Shown here: one piece after another, positions 13,084-15,215 of the stretch
How positions within the stretch are numbered: the first letter of the stretch is position 1
Layout of the letters: every line of letters starts with the position of its first letter
Source: Treponema sp.
Lineage (GTDB): Bacteria > Spirochaetota > Spirochaetia > Treponematales > Treponemataceae
DNA: 15,215 nt
Direction: 5' to 3'
NCBI GenBank assembly: GCA_016293915.1
Contig: JAEDCY010000054.1
Location: forward strand, 1 to 15,215
The notes under the pieces: model-generated
Seen by the model: the letters and a program-made list of their open reading frames with translations, nothing else
What the model was told of the DNA's origin: nothing
The model's database searches: none
Translations under genes and position numbers: made by a program

Positions 13084-13877
13084 TCAACTAAATTGCCGTT
13101 TTCTTGTTTATTCTTAGGTTCAGAAGTTTGGGGGTTATAATACAATTCCCAATCATCATAATAGGAAAGGAATCCTTGTTTGTCACCAGTTTCCATTGTA
13201 TCAAAAACAAAATGAAGCCTGTTTTTTAGAGAACCTTCTGTAATATTTTCATCTTTTGCTATAACTGAATACTTTTCTCCCTTTTGAATTTTCTGAAGAA
13301 TTCTACAATCCCGTTCTGTAAGCTTAGGATAATTAGCAATGTTGAGTTTCTTTTCTTCATAGACAAGAGTGTTTGCATAATAGGCATTCATAAAGAAGGT
13401 GTAAAGACTTATTACCAAGATGCCTCCAGTTGTACCTAAAAAATAATTTATGAAGATTCGGAATCCAAATCTTAAATGAGTTAGACACAATAATATCAGT
13501 ATTAATCCTAAAATAATTAACTTCTTTTTTCTGTTTTTTTTAAGATGTCCTCTGGCTATAAGTAATGATGTTCCCAAAAAATACATAAGGAGTCCCATAT
13601 AGTTTTCTGGCTCAGCTGGAATTATAGAAAAAGCATAAAGATAGGCAACACAAGAAAGTCCACCAATTTTTTGTGGAAATATCGAAGTTCCTATGAAGAA
13701 GCAGATGGCCAGCATATTTATGATTTTTGTTAGTAATTCATAAAAATCTATATGTTTGACTTTTAAGATAACTGGTAAACTTCCAATTTCAACACATATC
13801 AACAAAAGTGTACAAATCAAGGAAATTAGTCTAAAACATCTGAGAGCATATTTAGTGTAAAATAGCTTTGTTTTCAA
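13080..13877 (-). CDS. Membrane protein with C-terminal LuxR-type helix-turn-helix
   Basis: About six hydrophobic helices (within 14-168) are followed by a GerE/LuxR-like DNA-binding domain at 186-240. Its core, LTERDCRILQKIQKG, then IAKDENITEGSLKNRL, fits the four-helix pattern, including the recognition helix after the TEGSLKN turn. It would be a membrane-anchored transcription regulator that senses something at the membrane; the signal is unknown. The start is a TTG one base after the stop of the upstream gene, with no separate SD. The next Met is residue 55, inside the membrane part, so coupled initiation at TTG is the best reading. Its targets may include the divergent region at 14422-14657. 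Confidence 0.78.
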   Translation of the reverse strand: MKTKLFYTKYALRCFRLISLICTLLLICVEIGSLPVILKVKHIDFYELLTKIINMLAICFFIGTSIFPQKIGGLSCVAYLYAFSIIPAEPENYMGLLMYFLGTSLLIARGHLKKNRKKKLIILGLILILLCLTHLRFGFRIFINYFLGTTGGILVISLYTFFMNAYYANTLVYEEKKLNIANYPKLTERDCRILQKIQKGEKYSVIAKDENITEGSLKNRLHFVFDTMETGDKQGFLSYYDDWELYYNPQTSEPKNKQENGNLVD

Positions 13878-13878
13878 T

Positions 13879-14421
13879 TTAGTACATCCAGCTAGCCTTT
13901 ACAGGAATAAAATACTTATCCAAGTCAGGACATTCAATTTCATCAATTTTTTTACGTAGTTTGTTTTTTAGTTTTTTATAATCCCATTTCTTATTGGCTA
14001 TAGGATTATAAATGCCATTTTGTAAATCTTTTTCTTTAGAGCGATTATAGCCTTCAATCATAATGTAAGCAAGGATATTCATACCATGCTCTATAATAGT
14101 AGTGTTTCCTCCTTCAAATGTAGAAATGAATGCAAGACGATTATAAATATTATCATCGTCAGAGGGAAGATGAGCATAATATTTTTGAAATCCCTTTATT
14201 TCCGCTTCATATATGCAAAGGTGTGCAATTGCGGTGCGTTCTGGTTCTTTACATCCTGCAGCAAAGGGTATTGCAGCTATTATTTTGGCTGTATTACTAT
14301 TATATAGTTTTTCAGCGTCTTTCTTCGTTAGATTAAAAACCTTTGCAGTTTCTGTAGTCAGGTAATTCCACTCAGAAAAATCTGATATTTCAAGTTCTTC
14401 TGCCAGATTTGTGTTAAACAT
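13879..14421 (-). CDS. Unknown 180-residue soluble protein
   Basis: No family is recognised. It has no signal peptide or membrane segment and is mostly helical in appearance, with a lysine-rich stretch near 147-163 (KKWDYKKLKNKLRKKIDE). Two cysteines are present, both outside any obvious metal motif. A strong ribosome binding site (GAGGTGG, complement of 14427-14433) supports the ATG at 14421. It is the first gene of a two-gene unit with the membrane LuxR-type regulator. It is divergent from the radical SAM gene, with the phased repeat region between, so it may belong to the same regulatory circuit. That is inference from position only. Confidence 0.65.
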   Translation of the reverse strand: MFNTNLAEELEISDFSEWNYLTTETAKVFNLTKKDAEKLYNSNTAKIIAAIPFAAGCKEPERTAIAHLCIYEAEIKGFQKYYAHLPSDDDNIYNRLAFISTFEGGNTTIIEHGMNILAYIMIEGYNRSKEKDLQNGIYNPIANKKWDYKKLKNKLRKKIDEIECPDLDKYFIPVKASWMY

Positions 14422-14492
14422 ATTTCCACCTCATTAGGAATAAATCGTTATAAATAGTTTAACACTAAAACATATCTTTTAAAGATAAAAAA

Positions 14493-14510
14493 GGTCACAT
14501 TTAGGTCATA
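14493..14510 (+). promoter_or_regulatory. PhoB-like box pair
   Basis: GGTCACA (14493-14499) and GGTCATA (14504-14510) are direct repeats 11 bp apart on the plus strand. The 11-bp period and the GTCA core resemble the direct-repeat boxes bound by PhoB/OmpR-family regulators. A TAATTA at 14523-14528 could be a -10 box at the spacing such regulators use, which would drive the radical SAM gene. Confidence 0.45.
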
Positions 14511-14548
14511 TATTGAACTACTTAATTATCCCCATACACATGTATTGT

Positions 14549-14587
14549 TATGACCTTTGTATGACTTATATATGACCTATTGTGACT
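14549..14587 (-). promoter_or_regulatory. Array of four 11-bp-phased half-sites
   Basis: TATGACC (14549-14555), TATGACT (14560-14566), TATGACC (14571-14577) and TGTGACT (14581-14587) repeat every 11, 11 and 10 bp. On the minus strand they read as GTCATA/GTCACA units in the orientation that would serve the leftward operon. Together with the pair at 14493-14510 they form an inverted, two-sided operator around an AT-rich centre. Confidence 0.5.
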
Positions 14588-14657
14588 TGAAAAGATAAAA
14601 ATGAGATGTATCCTAAAAATGATTCTTGCTAACAAATTTTAATTTATAAGGTTTTTT

Positions 14658-15209
14658 ATGGATACAAAAAAATTAGAGACTTACAGCTGGAGATTTTTTC
14701 TTTTTGAAACGAATGATAAGAAATTTTGCTTTGACTGTTTTACTTATAAAATTTATTCTTTGTCACAAGGATTATATAATCTATTAGAGAGGGTAGATTT
14801 TAGATTAATAAAAAAGCAATTTCCAATTTTTTATAAAAAAGTGATAATTAAACCAGAAATCAAAGATAAGGGTAAAAAAAGAAAACATGAGAAGCAGTGT
14901 AATGTAACTATCAATATATCTAATAAATGTAATTTGAATTGTATATATTGTTATCGTAATAAAAATGAAACTTCATTTTTAACGGAAAGTGATTTAAATG
15001 AAATAATCCGATATATAAAATTTGATTATATGCCTGATGCAACAGGATATTCTCTAACTTTATGTAATACATCTGAGTCATCTCTCGATTTGAAAAAATT
15101 AATATATGTTGATTCATTAATTGCTGAATTTGAAGGATATTTATTTTCAAGAGATAATATTTCTGTTAGTGCCAGTAGAAAATCGCCACTCCGTGACAGG
15201 CTGAAATGA
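14658..15209 (+). CDS. Radical SAM peptide-maturase-like protein, truncated
   Basis: Residues about 10-45 resemble the N-terminal region of SPASM-type radical SAM maturases that modify ribosomal peptides. The [4Fe-4S]/SAM motif follows as Cys91-x3-Cys95-x2-Cys98 inside CNLNCIYC. The usual GGE motif is replaced by NTSES (137-141), with Glu140 kept. Enzymes of this kind run to about 400 residues or more and end in a cysteine-rich SPASM region. Here the frame stops at 183, and the last 10 or so residues come from a compositionally different end. The gene is therefore probably broken. TAAGG (14647-14651) lies six bases before the ATG. No convincing precursor peptide gene is seen upstream; it may lie beyond the window. 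Confidence 0.8.
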   Translation: MDTKKLETYSWRFFLFETNDKKFCFDCFTYKIYSLSQGLYNLLERVDFRLIKKQFPIFYKKVIIKPEIKDKGKKRKHEKQCNVTINISNKCNLNCIYCYRNKNETSFLTESDLNEIIRYIKFDYMPDATGYSLTLCNTSESSLDLKKLIYVDSLIAEFEGYLFSRDNISVSASRKSPLRDRLK

Positions 15210-15215
15210 CCAAAA
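15164..15215. mobile_element. Possible insertion-sequence end at the window edge
   Basis: From about 15164 the sequence changes from very AT-rich coding DNA to a balanced composition (TGTTAGTGCCAGTAG, then CGCCACTCCGTGACAGG and AAATGACC). The radical SAM frame loses its family character at the same point and stops soon after. The pattern of GTGGA/CGCCAC/GTGACAGG/TGACC blocks recalls the terminal repeats of IS21-like elements. This is from memory and unverified. Only about 50 bases are visible. Confidence 0.4.

Noticed and set aside
14493..14587. Replication-origin iterons
   Set aside because: There is no replication initiator gene nearby, and the inverted two-sided layout between divergent genes fits an operator better.
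14601..14642. 13-codon frame (MRCILKMILANKF) just before the radical SAM gene, considered as a precursor peptide
   Set aside because: There is no Shine-Dalgarno site, it is very short, and it shows no leader-core layout. A precursor could equally lie outside the window.

Overview
The window looks like a chromosomal stretch from a low-to-moderate G+C, host-associated anaerobe, most likely a spirochaete of the Treponema group. This is an inference, not a proof. It rests on a FtsK with a very long acidic linker, a phosphofructokinase of the mixed donor clade, a PFL-family (DUF711) protein, small lipoproteins with short spirochaete-like lipoboxes, and an AAA-ATPase/PD-(D/E)XK gene of a type abundant in gut anaerobes. 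No rRNA, tRNA or CRISPR array was seen.

Layout. Positions 1-144 are a GC-rich leader, followed by a DUF262-HNH nuclease gene (145-1236, +), a possible stand-alone defence gene. It converges on a small membrane protein gene (1239-1541, -). Upstream of that on the same strand is ftsK (1618-4926, -). A divergent pair of rightward metabolic genes follows: phosphofructokinase (5032-6117) and, one base after its stop, an FMN-dependent alpha-hydroxy-acid dehydrogenase-like gene (6119-7063). A leftward cluster comes next: PFL-family protein (8377-9738), a 62-residue lipoprotein (8037-8225) and a GNAT acetyltransferase (7090-8040), the last two overlapping as ATGA. Upstream of it lie a terminator (9833-9877) and a second lipoprotein gene (9899-10624, -).

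The right third is AT-rich and accessory in character. It holds an AAA-ATPase/PD-(D/E)XK protein (10718-12295, +) coupled to a small membrane protein (12292-12609, +). Next is a scar in which the 3' end of a lost Arg/Pro-rich gene abuts a C-terminal copy of the PD-(D/E)XK domain (12682-13083). Then come a membrane-anchored LuxR-type regulator and an unknown 180-residue protein (13080-14421, -). A divergent control region (14422-14657) with 11-bp-phased TGAC/GTCA repeats resembling PhoB/OmpR-type boxes follows. Last is a radical SAM peptide-maturase-like gene (14658 on, +), which seems to be cut at the window edge by an insertion-sequence-like end.

The most unusual structure is a family of palindromic elements (GGTGGTTGAGT...TCGAAACCACC and relatives). 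Three sites lie inside the GNAT gene and are translated in frame, adding roughly 14 and 49 residues of repeat-bearing sequence. Two more lie just upstream in the same transcription unit. Inner stems of two copies differ by compensatory changes. A second, unrelated 33-bp hairpin repeat occurs at two gene ends and supplies the last codons and stop of the FMN enzyme gene. Two genes (phosphofructokinase and the AAA-ATPase) have a TATAAT box so close to the ATG that their mRNAs would start at or next to the start codon.
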